Part shown: positions 6,586 to 15,365 of the stretch, piece after piece
Layout of the letters: the number at the start of each line of letters is the position of its first letter
How positions within the stretch are numbered: the first letter of the stretch is position 1
Assembly: GCA_946885435.1 (NCBI GenBank)
Contig: CAMPGL010000010.1
Span: 1-26,416, forward strand
Length of the DNA: 26,416 nt
Direction of reading: 5' to 3'
From: an uncultured Brevundimonas sp.
GTDB lineage: Bacteria; Pseudomonadota; Alphaproteobacteria; Caulobacterales; Caulobacteraceae
The notes under the pieces: generated by a model
Seen by the model: only the letters and a program-made list of their open reading frames with translations
Told to the model about the DNA's origin: nothing
The model's database searches: none
Made by a program: the position numbers and the translations under genes

Positions 6586-7613
6586 GCGGCCTCGGCGGCC
6601 AGCAGCTTGATCAGGGCGGGTTCGAAGCCCTTGGTCTCCGAACCCGGCAGGCTGGACGGCAACTCGCCCGCCTCGAACAGTTCGAACACGCGCGGGTGGA
6701 CATAGGCGCTGCGGCACACCGTGGGGGTGTTGCCGAGCAGGCCCGAGACCGCGCGGCAGCAAAGGGTGATCTTGCGCCGGGCGTCGGTCTGGGACGTCGG
6801 CGGCTCCATGTCGCGAAGGGCGCGGGCCGCCGAGACGGTTCCGGCCCAGGTGCGGAAATCCTTCGCCGAGAAACGCTCGCCCATGGCCTCGCGGATATAG
6901 GCGTTGACCTCGTCGGAGGTGACGGGGACCAGGTCTCCGTCGGCGTCGCGGTACTTGAAGACCTGCTGGCCGGGCAGCTCCTGCAGCGAGCGGATCAGCC
7001 GCGCCAGCCGCCGGTCGCGCAGGCTGATCTCGTGATCCTTGCCGCTCTTGCCGCGGAAGTGGAACCGCAGGGCCGAGCCATCGACCTCCAGGTGCCGCTT
7101 GTGCAGGGTGGTCAGGCCGAAGCTGCGGTTCTGCTTGGCGTAGACCTTGTTGCCCACCCGGATGAGCGTCAGCTCCAGCAGTCGGACGGTGGTGGCCAGG
7201 ACCTTGTCGCGGCTGACCCCGCGCTTGCCCAGATCCTCCTCCACGCGGCGGCGCAGGCGGGGCAGGGCGCGGGCGAACTCGGCCATGCGGCCGAACTTGT
7301 CCTCGGACCGATGGCTGCTCCAGTCGGCGTGATAGCGGTACTGCTTGCGGCCCTTGATGTCCCGGCCAGTCGCCTGGATGTGGCCGGTGGCGCGCGTGCA
7401 GATCCAGACGTCGGTCCAGGCCGGCGGAATGGCCAGGGCGCGGATGCGGTCCAGCGTCCTCTCGTCGGTGACGCGCTGGCCCTTGGCGTCGATGTAGGTG
7501 AAGCCCTTGCCGGCTCGCTTGCGGCGGATGCCGGGAAGCTCGTCGCTGCAATAGGTCAGGCCCTTGGGGACCTCGGGCGCCATGGCGGCGAAGGCGGCGG
7601 TCCCGTCAGGCAT
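6582..7613 (-). CDS. Bacterial DNA topoisomerase IB
   Basis: A 343-residue poxvirus-like type IB topoisomerase, which relaxes supercoils through a 3'-phosphotyrosyl intermediate. An N-terminal DNA-clamp domain (about 20-110) is followed by the catalytic domain. The tyrosine is Y304 in CRSAYVHPRVF, and other active-site elements are R152 (LIRVGN), GLTTLHKRH, FRGKSGK (K189/K192) and R254 (KDFRTWAGT). Length is normal for the family. The start is uncertain: ATG at 7613 or at 7583 (ten residues shorter); neither has a clear Shine-Dalgarno. It is convergent with arsC, with stops sharing CTAG, and divergent from rlmJ with 113 nt between. Confidence 0.93.
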   Translation of the reverse strand: MPDGTAAFAAMAPEVPKGLTYCSDELPGIRRKRAGKGFTYIDAKGQRVTDERTLDRIRALAIPPAWTDVWICTRATGHIQATGRDIKGRKQYRYHADWSSHRSEDKFGRMAEFARALPRLRRRVEEDLGKRGVSRDKVLATTVRLLELTLIRVGNKVYAKQNRSFGLTTLHKRHLEVDGSALRFHFRGKSGKDHEISLRDRRLARLIRSLQELPGQQVFKYRDADGDLVPVTSDEVNAYIREAMGERFSAKDFRTWAGTVSAARALRDMEPPTSQTDARRKITLCCRAVSGLLGNTPTVCRSAYVHPRVFELFEAGELPSSLPGSETKGFEPALIKLLAAEAA

Positions 7614-7726
7614 CGGGGGCGATCGCAGGACTGGACGGCATGACGGCTCCCGACTGGCCCGAGCCGAACGCGGCGCATGCCGGGCCGGTTCCTTGACGCG
7701 CCGTGGGCCGGGGGCGAGGAGGGGCC

Positions 7727-8566
7727 ATGAACTATCGCCACGCCTTTCACGCCGGGAACTTCGCGGATCTGGTCAAGCACGCGGTCCTGCTCGACATCCT
7801 GGCCGAGCTGATGCGCGACGCCCGGCCCCTGACGGTCATGGACACCCACGGCGGGGCGGGGCGCTACGACCTGTCCGACGTCCACCAGCAGCGCTCGAGG
7901 GAGGCCGAGGCCGGCGTCCAGCGGCTGATGCAGGCCGAGCCCGGCGCGGCGTTCCAGCCCCTGGCCGAGGCCGTGCGGCGGCTGAATCCCGACGGCGGTC
8001 TGCGCTTCTATCCGGGCTCGCCTTGGCTGACGGTCGATGCGATGAGGCCGGGCGACCGCTACGTCGCCTGCGAGCTGCGCCTCGACGACCATGGCCAGCT
8101 GGAGACGACGCTGAAGCGGCTGGCCGAGCCCAAGCGGGTTAAGGCCGAGGCGCGCCGCGCCGACGGCTACGCCACCGCGCGCGAGGTGGCGCGGGAGGCC
8201 GGGCGGCTGTTCGTCCTGATCGATCCGCCGTTCGAGAAGTCCGACGACTATGACCGCGCCGCCGATACGGCCGCCGCCATCGTGAAGGCCAAGTCGCCGC
8301 CGCCGTGCGTGGCGATCTGGACGCCGCTGAAGGACCTGGAGACCTTCGACGGTTTCCTGCGGCGGCTGCGCTCCGGCGGGGCGGAGAAGGTCCTCGTCGC
8401 CGAGGCGCGCCTTCGGCCCCTGCACGACCCGATGAAGATGAACGGCTGCGCCATGGTGGTGGTCAATCCACCCGTGGCCTTGCGCGATCGGGCCCAGGCG
8501 GTCTGCGAAGAGGTGGTCCGCACCCTGGGCGACCCCGGCGGCCTGGCGAAGGTCTGGAAGCTCTAG
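7727..8566 (+). CDS. rlmJ: 23S rRNA (adenine2030-N6)-methyltransferase
   Basis: A 279-residue SAM-dependent methyltransferase, matching RlmJ in length and sequence. It methylates A2030 of 23S rRNA. The N-terminus MNYRHAFHAGNFADLVKH is the RlmJ signature, the SAM-binding loop is HGGAGRYDL (41-49), and the amino-methylase motif IV is DPPFE (166-170), where E. coli has DPPYE. ATG at 7727 is chosen because a strong Shine-Dalgarno GAGGAGGGG (7716-7724) precedes it. The stop shares CTAG with the convergent phosphatase-family gene. Confidence 0.96.
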   Translation: MNYRHAFHAGNFADLVKHAVLLDILAELMRDARPLTVMDTHGGAGRYDLSDVHQQRSREAEAGVQRLMQAEPGAAFQPLAEAVRRLNPDGGLRFYPGSPWLTVDAMRPGDRYVACELRLDDHGQLETTLKRLAEPKRVKAEARRADGYATAREVAREAGRLFVLIDPPFEKSDDYDRAADTAAAIVKAKSPPPCVAIWTPLKDLETFDGFLRRLRSGGAEKVLVAEARLRPLHDPMKMNGCAMVVVNPPVALRDRAQAVCEEVVRTLGDPGGLAKVWKL

Positions 8567-9510
8567 GGCAGGTCCAGGTCCACGATCACCGGGTGGTGGT
8601 CCGAGCCGGTGGAGGCTCCGAGCTCGGAGTGCAGCGGCCGCAGGTCCGGCGAGGCCATGACGTGGTCGATAGCCAGCCGCAGCGGTCCGGGCGCCGGCGA
8701 AGGCCAGGTGCCGTGCGCGCCGGAGACGAGGTCCAGGCCGGTGGCCTCGACGGCGTGACGCAGGGCGCGGCCGGGCGGCGGGGCGTTGAAGTCGCCGGCG
8801 ACGATAGTCCGGGCCGGCTGGGGCCCCAGGCGCTCGGTTAGGCGGTCCAGCTGCCAGATCTGGCCGGTCGTGGGCTGGAACGGCCACGGCCGGGTCAGGT
8901 GCAGGCCGAAGACGCGGATTGGACCCGAGGGCGTGCGGACTTCTGCGGCCACGACCGGCAGGCCGTCCATGATCTCCTCCTGGATCGGCCGCACCGGCCA
9001 GCGCGAGGCGATCACCGAACGCGCCGCGCCCGACGGCCGGTCGACCCGGCGCGTGATCACCCGATGCGGATAGTCGGCCAGGACACCGTCCAGGGCCGCC
9101 GCCGAGGCGTCGCCCAGTTCGATCAGCACCACCACGTCCGCATCCGAGACCTGGATGGAGGCGGCTAGGCGGTCGGTGTCCTCGTTGCGCGCCCAGGTGT
9201 TCGAGACATAGAGCCTCAGGTCCCGCGCCTCGGGAGCCGCCCCCGTAGGCGTCGCGTAAGGGACGAGGGCGGCGAGCAGGCCCACGCAGGCGGCCAGGGT
9301 CAGCAGAGCCGGCCCGCGGCGGTTCATCAGCACCATCAGGGCGAACCAGGCCGTGGCGCAGACCAGCATCGGCTTGGCGAACAGCACGAAGACGTCCGGC
9401 AGATGGTGGCCTATCCCGACGAGCGCGAGGCCCGCGAAGCCCACGAGCCCCAGGCTCGCGCCCCAGAGGATCAGGCTCCACAGGGAACGGAAAACAGTGT
9501 TCAACGGCAC
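8563..9510 (-). CDS. Membrane-anchored endonuclease/exonuclease/phosphatase family protein
   Basis: A 315-residue protein with three predicted N-terminal membrane helices (about 10-31, 36-60, 67-86) and an EEP (DNase I-like) domain from about residue 98. The catalytic set is visible: N104, E131 (VLIELGD), H204, D240/N242 (GDFNAPP), D282 (IDHV) and D304-H305 (GSDHHPV). This arrangement is common in bacterial proteins of unknown substrate; the domain is predicted to face the periplasm. The start is GTG at 9510 without a good Shine-Dalgarno, chosen to keep the first helix. The stop overlaps rlmJ in CTAG. Phosphodiesterase activity is a family prediction; DNA, lipid or sugar-phosphate substrates are all possible. 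Confidence 0.85.
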   Translation of the reverse strand: MPLNTVFRSLWSLILWGASLGLVGFAGLALVGIGHHLPDVFVLFAKPMLVCATAWFALMVLMNRRGPALLTLAACVGLLAALVPYATPTGAAPEARDLRLYVSNTWARNEDTDRLAASIQVSDADVVVLIELGDASAAALDGVLADYPHRVITRRVDRPSGAARSVIASRWPVRPIQEEIMDGLPVVAAEVRTPSGPIRVFGLHLTRPWPFQPTTGQIWQLDRLTERLGPQPARTIVAGDFNAPPPGRALRHAVEATGLDLVSGAHGTWPSPAPGPLRLAIDHVMASPDLRPLHSELGASTGSDHHPVIVDLDLP

Positions 9511-9578
9511 GGTCCGACTGTGAACGGTAGAGCTTTCGCTGCGTTAAAGCATCCGGCCCCCGCGGTCGAAAGGATCCC

Positions 9579-10031
9579 ATGCCCCGCACCGTCCGCGAAA
9601 TCGAAAAGATCTGGGCCAATGTCGAAGGCCTGAAGAAGCTGTCCGACCGCGTGGTGGGCATCGGCCCTTTCGGGGTCGGGCTGGACGGCCTGCTGACCTG
9701 GGTGCCTTGGGCGGGCGACGCCTACACCGTCGGCGCGGGCGCCTGGCTGCTGATGCAGGGTGTACGGGCCAAGGCCTCGCCGGCGACCTTGATCCGGATG
9801 GCCGGCTATCTGGCGGCGGACACGGCCACGGCGGCGGTGCCGTTCGCGGGCGCGGTGGTCGACACCCTCTTCGTCGCCCACGCCATGGCGGCCAAGGCGC
9901 TCCAGAAGGACATCGAGAGCACCCACTGGGTCGAGGCCAACGAACGCGACGCCCATGCCTCGGGAGAGCACGAGCGCCACGTCCGCGAAGGCCGCGCGGC
10001 CGGCAAGCGGCGGGTGGTCTATCTGGGCTGA
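9579..10031 (+). CDS. DUF4112 membrane-associated protein
   Basis: A 150-residue protein matching DUF4112 in pattern: LSDRVVGIGPFGVGLDGLLTWVPWAGDAYT followed by hydrophobic stretches around residues 25-62 and 70-106, suggesting two membrane-inserted hairpins. The C-terminal 40 residues are charged and soluble. The start is supported by GAAAGGA (9568-9574). Function is unknown for this family. It is divergent from the phosphatase-family gene (68 nt) and convergent with the TonB receptor (9 nt). Confidence 0.85.
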   Translation: MPRTVREIEKIWANVEGLKKLSDRVVGIGPFGVGLDGLLTWVPWAGDAYTVGAGAWLLMQGVRAKASPATLIRMAGYLAADTATAAVPFAGAVVDTLFVAHAMAAKALQKDIESTHWVEANERDAHASGEHERHVREGRAAGKRRVVYLG

Positions 10032-10040
10032 CGACCGGAC

Positions 10041-12275
10041 CTACTGCCCCGTCTGCGGCGCCGAGAAGTCGAAGGCCGGCGGCTGCTGCTGTCGGTTCTG
10101 CGCCTGGCCGAAGGTCCAGGTCAGGCCGATGAAGGCCACCCGTCCGCCGAAGACACGCTCGGTCCGGTCGGTGAAGGCGGGGGTCTCGTAGACGGTCTCG
10201 TCGCCGAAAGTGTTGAACAGGTCGCGGACCGTGAACTGCAACGCGAGGCGATCCGTCAGCGTCCGGCGATAGCCCAGGTTTATCATGCCCGACGGCTCGC
10301 GCCGGCCCTGGGCGAAGACGGTCTCGCCGGTCCAGAAGCCGCCGATCTGCAGGAAGTCCTTGGGCGTCGGCTGCCAGTTCAGATTGACGCGACCGCTGAT
10401 GGTGGTCGTCTCCGCGTCCTCCCCGAAGGCGATGCCCGAGGCGTCGATCTGCTGATTGTAGAGGTTGATCGAGGCGTTGTAGCGCAGGGTGGGGTGCAGC
10501 CGCCCGTTGGCCACGAACTCGACCCCGACGGCGCGGCTGGAACCCAGGTTCTCGGGCCGGCTCAGCAGCACCCCGCCGCCGATGTCGGTCACGACCTGGG
10601 TGAAGGCGTCGGACGTGTCCCGGTAGTAGAGGGTGGCCTGGTAGAAGGTCTGGTTGGCGCGGCTGAGCCAAGTCAGCTCGAACGAATCCGTCACCTGCGG
10701 TTCCAGGTCGGGATTGCCCGACCGGTAGTTCAGGGGATCGACGAAGACGCGGAACGGGTTCAGGTCACCGGGGCCCGGCCGCTGCACCCGACGGCTGTAG
10801 CTGCCGCGCAGCTCCTGGGTGTCCGACAGTTCGCGCACGACGTGGAAGCTGGGATAGACGCGGAAGTAGTCGTTGGACTCCTGGACGCCGCTGGTGATCT
10901 GGTCGAGGTCCAGCGTGACATACTCGACCCGCAGGCCGAACTGGGCCGAGACGGGTCCGAGCGGGCGCTCATAGGTGCCGTACAGGGCATGAACCGACTG
11001 ATCGGCGTCGAAGCGGTTGGTGACGGTTGGGTCGACCACCAGCGCCGAGGGCGACGGGCCCCGGAGCACCTCGTTGCTGAACTCCAGGGCGGTGATCTCC
11101 GCCTCGTAGCCTGCGCGCAGCTTGCCCTCGCCGGACATGGGGCGGGTGTAGGCGCTGGCGAAGTTCAGCTGGCTGGATTCGCGGCCGTTGCTGATGCTCT
11201 CGTAGACCGAGGGCAGGGCCGGCAGAGTGAACAGGGTCACCCCGTCCTGGTCGTAGCCGTTCTCGCCGACGTCATAGCGGAGCTCGTTGGACCATTCGTG
11301 GCCCTCGCCGAAGGTGCGCAGCACCCGGGCGGTCACGCCGCTGAACTCGCCGCGGAAGCCGCCGGAGCCGCGCCGCTCGCTCGCCGCGACCAGCACGCCT
11401 GAGGCGTCGTCGCTCTCGAACAGCTCGACGCCTTCGCCGCCGCTCTCGAACTCCTGGCGGCGCAGTTCGCCGGTGAACTGGACGCCGTCGCTCAGCCGGT
11501 ATTCGGCGCCGAGCCGCGCGTAGCGGCCGTCGATTTCGGCGTCCATGGTCTGGGACTGGCGGCTTTCGAAGACGTCGCCGGTCAGGGTGTCGATGCGCTC
11601 GCGCACCCGGTCGGTCTGCATCAGGTGGCCGTCATGGCGCAGGCCGAAGTCGCCGGTCAGGGTCAGGCGGTCGCGCGTCCAGGCGATGTTGCCGCCGAAG
11701 TTGTACCGGCCGTCGGTGCCGATGTTGGCGCGCACCGAGCCGCTGGTGGTCTGGCCCTCGCGCACGAAGTTAGGACGGGTGATCAGGTTGATGACGCCGC
11801 CGGAGCCGTCGGGCCGGTAGGCGGCGGACGGGTTGGTCATGACCTCGATGCGGCTGAACTGGTCGGCCGACATCTGCAGGATGGCCGGGCCCCGGCCCTC
11901 GCCGCTGAGGATGGCCGACGGGCGGCCGTCGATCAGGATGGTCACGGTCGGGTCGCCGCGCAGGCTGACGATGCCCTGCGGGTCGACCTCGACCGACGGA
12001 ATGTTGCGCAGCGCGTCGGCCAGCGTCCCGGTCGCGGCCTGCAGGTCCTCGGCGGTCGAGTAGCTGACCGAATCGATCGAGGTGCGGATGTCGTTGGCGC
12101 GGCCCTGGACGACGACGCCCTCGACCGCGGTGTCCTCGGCCTCGTCCTCGCCCTCTTCGGCTTCCGCCTGCTCTTGCTCGTCCGCGGGGGGCGGCGCAGG
12201 CGTCGTCTGGGCCAGCGCGACGGCGGGCACGAGGAAGGCGGCGCTGGCGAGCAGCAGAATCCGGAGGCGGGTCAT
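10041..12275 (-). CDS. TonB-dependent outer-membrane receptor
   Basis: A 744-residue outer-membrane receptor. The signal peptide is residues 1-22 (ALA then Q23). An unusually acidic linker (about 33-55, EQEQAEAEEGEDEAED) precedes the plug domain (about 60-180, with LADALRNIPSVEVD, LIDGRPSA and GSGGVINLI). The rest is a long beta-barrel of the OMP_b-brl_3 class, with the C-terminal strand region ending in FGQAQN and a short Gln/Pro tail. ATG at 12275 is chosen for the signal peptide; an in-frame TTG four codons upstream lacks support, and neither has a clear Shine-Dalgarno. The substrate cannot be read from sequence. It is divergent from the aminobenzoate CoA ligase (187 nt), so uptake of an aromatic or tryptophan-derived compound is possible but unproven. 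Confidence 0.93.
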   Translation of the reverse strand: MTRLRILLLASAAFLVPAVALAQTTPAPPPADEQEQAEAEEGEDEAEDTAVEGVVVQGRANDIRTSIDSVSYSTAEDLQAATGTLADALRNIPSVEVDPQGIVSLRGDPTVTILIDGRPSAILSGEGRGPAILQMSADQFSRIEVMTNPSAAYRPDGSGGVINLITRPNFVREGQTTSGSVRANIGTDGRYNFGGNIAWTRDRLTLTGDFGLRHDGHLMQTDRVRERIDTLTGDVFESRQSQTMDAEIDGRYARLGAEYRLSDGVQFTGELRRQEFESGGEGVELFESDDASGVLVAASERRGSGGFRGEFSGVTARVLRTFGEGHEWSNELRYDVGENGYDQDGVTLFTLPALPSVYESISNGRESSQLNFASAYTRPMSGEGKLRAGYEAEITALEFSNEVLRGPSPSALVVDPTVTNRFDADQSVHALYGTYERPLGPVSAQFGLRVEYVTLDLDQITSGVQESNDYFRVYPSFHVVRELSDTQELRGSYSRRVQRPGPGDLNPFRVFVDPLNYRSGNPDLEPQVTDSFELTWLSRANQTFYQATLYYRDTSDAFTQVVTDIGGGVLLSRPENLGSSRAVGVEFVANGRLHPTLRYNASINLYNQQIDASGIAFGEDAETTTISGRVNLNWQPTPKDFLQIGGFWTGETVFAQGRREPSGMINLGYRRTLTDRLALQFTVRDLFNTFGDETVYETPAFTDRTERVFGGRVAFIGLTWTFGQAQNRQQQPPAFDFSAPQTGQ

Positions 12276-12400
12276 GCAAAGAACCAAACTGGAGGAGCGC
12301 CAAACCCCCCGGGTTCAGCCCAGTCCACAGCTAACCGCGCTCCGCCACGGGAGGTAGTTACTTCTTTGTCATGCGCTTTCGCGCGCTGGCGATGCGAACT

Positions 12401-12424
12401 CGCGGCTTGGAGACGCAAGCCGCG
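12401..12424. promoter_or_regulatory. Palindrome between the TonB receptor and CoA ligase genes
   Basis: A perfect 9-bp inverted repeat CGCGGCTTG-N6-CAAGCCGCG (12401-12409 with 12416-12424), 38 nt before the ligase start in the divergent spacer. No T-tract follows. Its place suggests an operator for a dimeric regulator (for example TetR, MarR or GntR type) of the ligase gene or of both genes. No regulator of that type is encoded in the window. Confidence 0.4.
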
Positions 12425-12462
12425 CATGCCAGAAATTCGCCCGGGAGAAGGGGAGGTCACGC

Positions 12463-14076
12463 ATGCTGGGCTGGACGGGGCACGTCGACACCTTCGCGCG
12501 GGACAACCTGCCGCCCGCCGACCAGTGGCCGGACATTCGGCTAGGCGGCTGCGACTATCCCGAGCGGCTGAACGCGGCGGTCGAGCTGACCGACCGGCAG
12601 GTGGAGCGGGGCTTCGGCGACCGCACCGCCCTGATCGGCAATGGGCGCCGGCGGACCTACAAGGAGCTGGCCGACTGGACCAACCGGCTGGCCCGGGCGC
12701 TGGTCGAGACCTATGGCGTCAAGCCCGGGAACCGGGTGCTGATCCGCTCGGCCAACAACCCGGCGATGGTGGCCTGCTGGCTGGCGGCCACCAAGGCGGG
12801 CGCGGTGGTGGTCAACACCATGCCCATGCTGCGCGTGGGCGAGCTGTCCCAGATCGTCGACAAGGCCGAGATCGGCCTGGCCCTGTGCGATAGCCGGCTG
12901 ATGGACGAGCTGGTGGCCTGCGCCAAGGACAGCCGCTTCCTCAAGCAGGTCGTCGGGTTCGACGGTACGGCCAACCATGACGCCGAGCTGGACCGCGTCG
13001 CCCTGAACCAGCCGGTCACGCCTGTCGATGTCGAGACCGGCCGCGACGACGTGGCCCTGCTCAGCTTCACCTCGGGCACGACCGGCTCGCCCAAGGCGAC
13101 CATGCACTTCCACCGCGACCTCCTGATCATCGCCGACGGCTACGCCAGGGAGGTGCTGCAGGTGACACCCGACGATGTCTTCGTCGGCTCGCCCCCGCTG
13201 GCCTTCACCTTCGGCCTGGGCGGCCTGGCCGTCTTTCCCCTGCGTTTCGGGGCTGCCGGCATCCTGCTGGAGAGCGCAACCCCGCCGAACATGATGGAGA
13301 TCATCGAGACCTACCGCGCCACGGTGGTCTTCACCGCCCCGACCGCCTACCGCGCCATGCTGGCAGGCATGGAGGCGGGCGCCGACCTCTCCTCGCTCAG
13401 GGCCGCGGTCTCGGCCGGCGAGACCCTGCCCGCGCCCATCTTCGAGGCCTGGACCCGGAAGACCGGCAAGCCGATTCTGGACGGCATCGGGGCCACAGAG
13501 CTGCTGCACATCTTCATCTCCAATCGGCTGGATGACGCTCGGCCCGGCTGCACCGGTCGGGTGGTCAGCGGCTATGAGGCCCGCATCGTCGGCGACGACA
13601 TGGCGGAGCTGCCGCGCGGAGAGGTCGGGCGGCTGGCGGTGCGCGGGCCGACCGGCTGTCGGTACCTCTCGGATGAGCGCCAGAGGTCCTACGTCCGCGA
13701 CGGCTGGAACCTGACGGGCGACACCTTCACCCAGGACGAGGACGGCTATTTCCACTTCGTCGCCCGGTCGGACGACATGATCATCTCCGGCGGCTACAAC
13801 ATCGCCGGGCCCGAGGTGGAGGCCGCCCTGCTGGCCCATCCCCACGTCGCCGAATGCGCCGTCGTCGGCGCCCCGGACGAGGCCCGCGGCCAGATCGTCG
13901 AGGCCCATGTCGTGCTGGCCGAGGGGGTCGAGGCCTGCGACGCCGAGCGCCAGATCCTGCAGGACCACGTCAAGGCGACCATCGCGCCCTACAAATACCC
14001 CCGCTCGGTCCGCTTCACCGACGCCCTGCCCAAGACCCAGACCGGCAAGATCCAGCGCTTCCGTCTGCGCGGGTGA
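12463..14076 (+). CDS. abmG: 2-Aminobenzoate-CoA ligase (benzoate-CoA ligase family)
   Basis: A 537-residue class I adenylating enzyme. It is predicted to activate 2-aminobenzoate (anthranilate) with ATP and CoA to 2-aminobenzoyl-CoA, the first step of the aerobic CoA-dependent route described in Azoarcus evansii. The P-loop is FTSGTTGSPK (202-211), the ATP-binding motif is YLSDERQRSYVRDGWNLTGD, and the catalytic lysine of the C-terminal cap is K529 (PKTQTGKIQR). The N-terminus HVDTFARDNLPP is typical of this ligase group. The start is supported by GGGAGG (12451-12456). Substrate assignment leans on the 2-aminobenzoyl-CoA monooxygenase/reductase gene 5 kb away; benzoate or salicylate are alternatives. 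Confidence 0.85.
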   Translation: MLGWTGHVDTFARDNLPPADQWPDIRLGGCDYPERLNAAVELTDRQVERGFGDRTALIGNGRRRTYKELADWTNRLARALVETYGVKPGNRVLIRSANNPAMVACWLAATKAGAVVVNTMPMLRVGELSQIVDKAEIGLALCDSRLMDELVACAKDSRFLKQVVGFDGTANHDAELDRVALNQPVTPVDVETGRDDVALLSFTSGTTGSPKATMHFHRDLLIIADGYAREVLQVTPDDVFVGSPPLAFTFGLGGLAVFPLRFGAAGILLESATPPNMMEIIETYRATVVFTAPTAYRAMLAGMEAGADLSSLRAAVSAGETLPAPIFEAWTRKTGKPILDGIGATELLHIFISNRLDDARPGCTGRVVSGYEARIVGDDMAELPRGEVGRLAVRGPTGCRYLSDERQRSYVRDGWNLTGDTFTQDEDGYFHFVARSDDMIISGGYNIAGPEVEAALLAHPHVAECAVVGAPDEARGQIVEAHVVLAEGVEACDAERQILQDHVKATIAPYKYPRSVRFTDALPKTQTGKIQRFRLRG

Positions 14077-14083
14077 GCAGTTT

Positions 14084-14250
14084 CCTCGCCCGCGCAGCGG
14101 GAGAGGAGGGCCCCGCCACGCTGAGCGGCACGCGAAGCGGTTGGGCGGGAGGTGAGGGGCGTTCCACCGCCCGCGTCAAAACCCTCATCTCCCGCGCAGA
14201 CCTCCGCTGCGCTCCGGTGCGCGGGGCCCTCTTCTCCCCTGACGGGGCGA
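14084..14250. repeat. Paired inverted intergenic repeat
   Basis: The 179-nt spacer between the convergent ligase and RAM-protein genes holds two inverted copies of an approximately 75-nt element. Core arms 14099-14116 and 14221-14238 match at 17 of 18 positions when one is reversed. Outer and inner parts (GGAGGTGAGGGG at about 14148-14159, and its near complement at 14181-14193) also correspond, with a few indels. Each half contains its own small hairpins. It may act as a two-way terminator. Confidence 0.6.
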
Positions 14251-14255
14251 AGAGA

Positions 14256-14516
14256 TCATTCCGGCTTCGACGGCACGAAGGGCGAGAAGGTGATGATGGT
14301 GAAGGTGTCGCGGATGTGCGGCCGCGTCTGGACGTGCTTGGTCACGAAGCTGCCGATGTCGGCCCCACGCGCCAGGTTGAACTTGGCCAGCAGGTCGTAC
14401 TGACCCGAGGTCGAATAGACCTCCGAGACGTTCTCGACATTGTCAACGATGTCCGCCGCCACGTCGTTGGCGAAGCCCAGCTCGCATTTGATGAGGACGA
14501 AGATGGGGGTCATCAT
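14256..14516 (-). CDS. Stand-alone Lrp/AsnC ligand-binding (RAM) domain protein
   Basis: An 86-residue protein that is only the C-terminal alpha/beta ligand-binding (RAM) domain of Lrp/AsnC regulators, with no helix-turn-helix. The beta-strand FVLIKCELG, the DIVDNVENVSEVYSTSGQYDLLAKF core and the final strand TFTIITFSPF fit the fold. Such proteins assemble into rings and bind amino acids; they can modulate full-length Lrp proteins by mixed assembly. A ligand related to anthranilate or tryptophan is a guess from context. Two adjacent ATGs (14516 and 14513) are possible starts. It is divergent from the hydrolase gene by 48 nt. Confidence 0.85.
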   Translation of the reverse strand: MMTPIFVLIKCELGFANDVAADIVDNVENVSEVYSTSGQYDLLAKFNLARGADIGSFVTKHVQTRPHIRDTFTIITFSPFVPSKPE

Positions 14517-14564
14517 GGCGGCGGTTCCCGGGGCTCTAGGCGCCTCTGACTAACGGAGGACGGC

Positions 14565-15362
14565 GTGGCGCAAAAGGGCGAAGCGGGCTTGGACCTCGAA
14601 GCCGAGTACAACAACCGCGCCCGCTGTCCCGACCACCCGGCCGTCATGGCGCGCTGGAAGGCCTCGGCCGAGGCCGCGCGGGCGGCGCATCCGCCGGTCG
14701 AGATCGCCTATGGCGAGGGCCCACGCGAGCGGATGGACCTGTTCAGCGCGGGCGAGGGGAGGCCGGTCGCCGTCTTCCTGCACGGCGGCTACTGGCAGGC
14801 GCTCGACAAGGGCTGGTTCTCCGGGATCGCGCCGGCGCTCCTGGCCCACGGCGTCGGGCTCGCCGTGCCGAGCTATGACCTGGCGCCGCAGGTGAAGCTC
14901 GGCCGCATCCTCGATCAGGTGCGGGCGGCGCTGGATAGGCTGCGCAAGGAGACGGGCGAGGCGCCGGTTGTCTTCGGCCATTCCGCCGGCGGCCACATGG
15001 CGGCGGCCATGGTCAGCGAGGGAAGGGCGAAGGCCGCGGTGGCCATCTCCGGCGTGTTCGACCTGCGGCCGCTGATTCCGACGAGCCTAAACGTCGCGCT
15101 CAGTCTCGATGAAACGGAGGCGGCCGCCCTGTCGCCGGTCGACTGGCCGGTCCCGCCCGGAGCGGTGCTCGATTGCGTTGTTGGTGGCGCAGAGAGCCCT
15201 GAATTTATCCGCCAGAGCCGCGACATAGCCGACCGCTGGGGCCAGGCGGGCGCGGACACGCGGTTCGAGGCGCTGCCGGGACTGGATCACTTCACGGTGC
15301 TCGACCCGCTGTTCGACGCCGACAGCGCGCTCATTCAGCGGATTGTAGACCTCGCCCGCTAG
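14565..15362 (+). CDS. Alpha/beta hydrolase, kynurenine-formamidase-like
   Basis: A 265-residue alpha/beta hydrolase. The HGGYW motif (73-77) and nucleophile elbow GHSAGG (S140) match the eukaryotic-type arylformamidase group, and H242 (LDHF) is the probable catalytic histidine. The start is GTG at 14565, supported by GGAGGA (14555-14560) 4 nt upstream. Arylformamidases hydrolyse N-formylkynurenine, which leads to kynurenine and then anthranilate. Here it could therefore feed the adjacent aminobenzoyl-CoA pathway or deformylate N-formylanthranilate. No kynureninase or tryptophan dioxygenase gene is in the window, so the role stays open; a general carboxylesterase is the alternative. Confidence 0.8.
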   Translation: MAQKGEAGLDLEAEYNNRARCPDHPAVMARWKASAEAARAAHPPVEIAYGEGPRERMDLFSAGEGRPVAVFLHGGYWQALDKGWFSGIAPALLAHGVGLAVPSYDLAPQVKLGRILDQVRAALDRLRKETGEAPVVFGHSAGGHMAAAMVSEGRAKAAVAISGVFDLRPLIPTSLNVALSLDETEAAALSPVDWPVPPGAVLDCVVGGAESPEFIRQSRDIADRWGQAGADTRFEALPGLDHFTVLDPLFDADSALIQRIVDLAR

Positions 15363-15365
15363 GGA

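Noticed and set aside
12541..13968. 475-residue minus-strand frame opposite the CoA ligase
   Set aside because: Mirror of the ligase coding frame; no start signal or motif.
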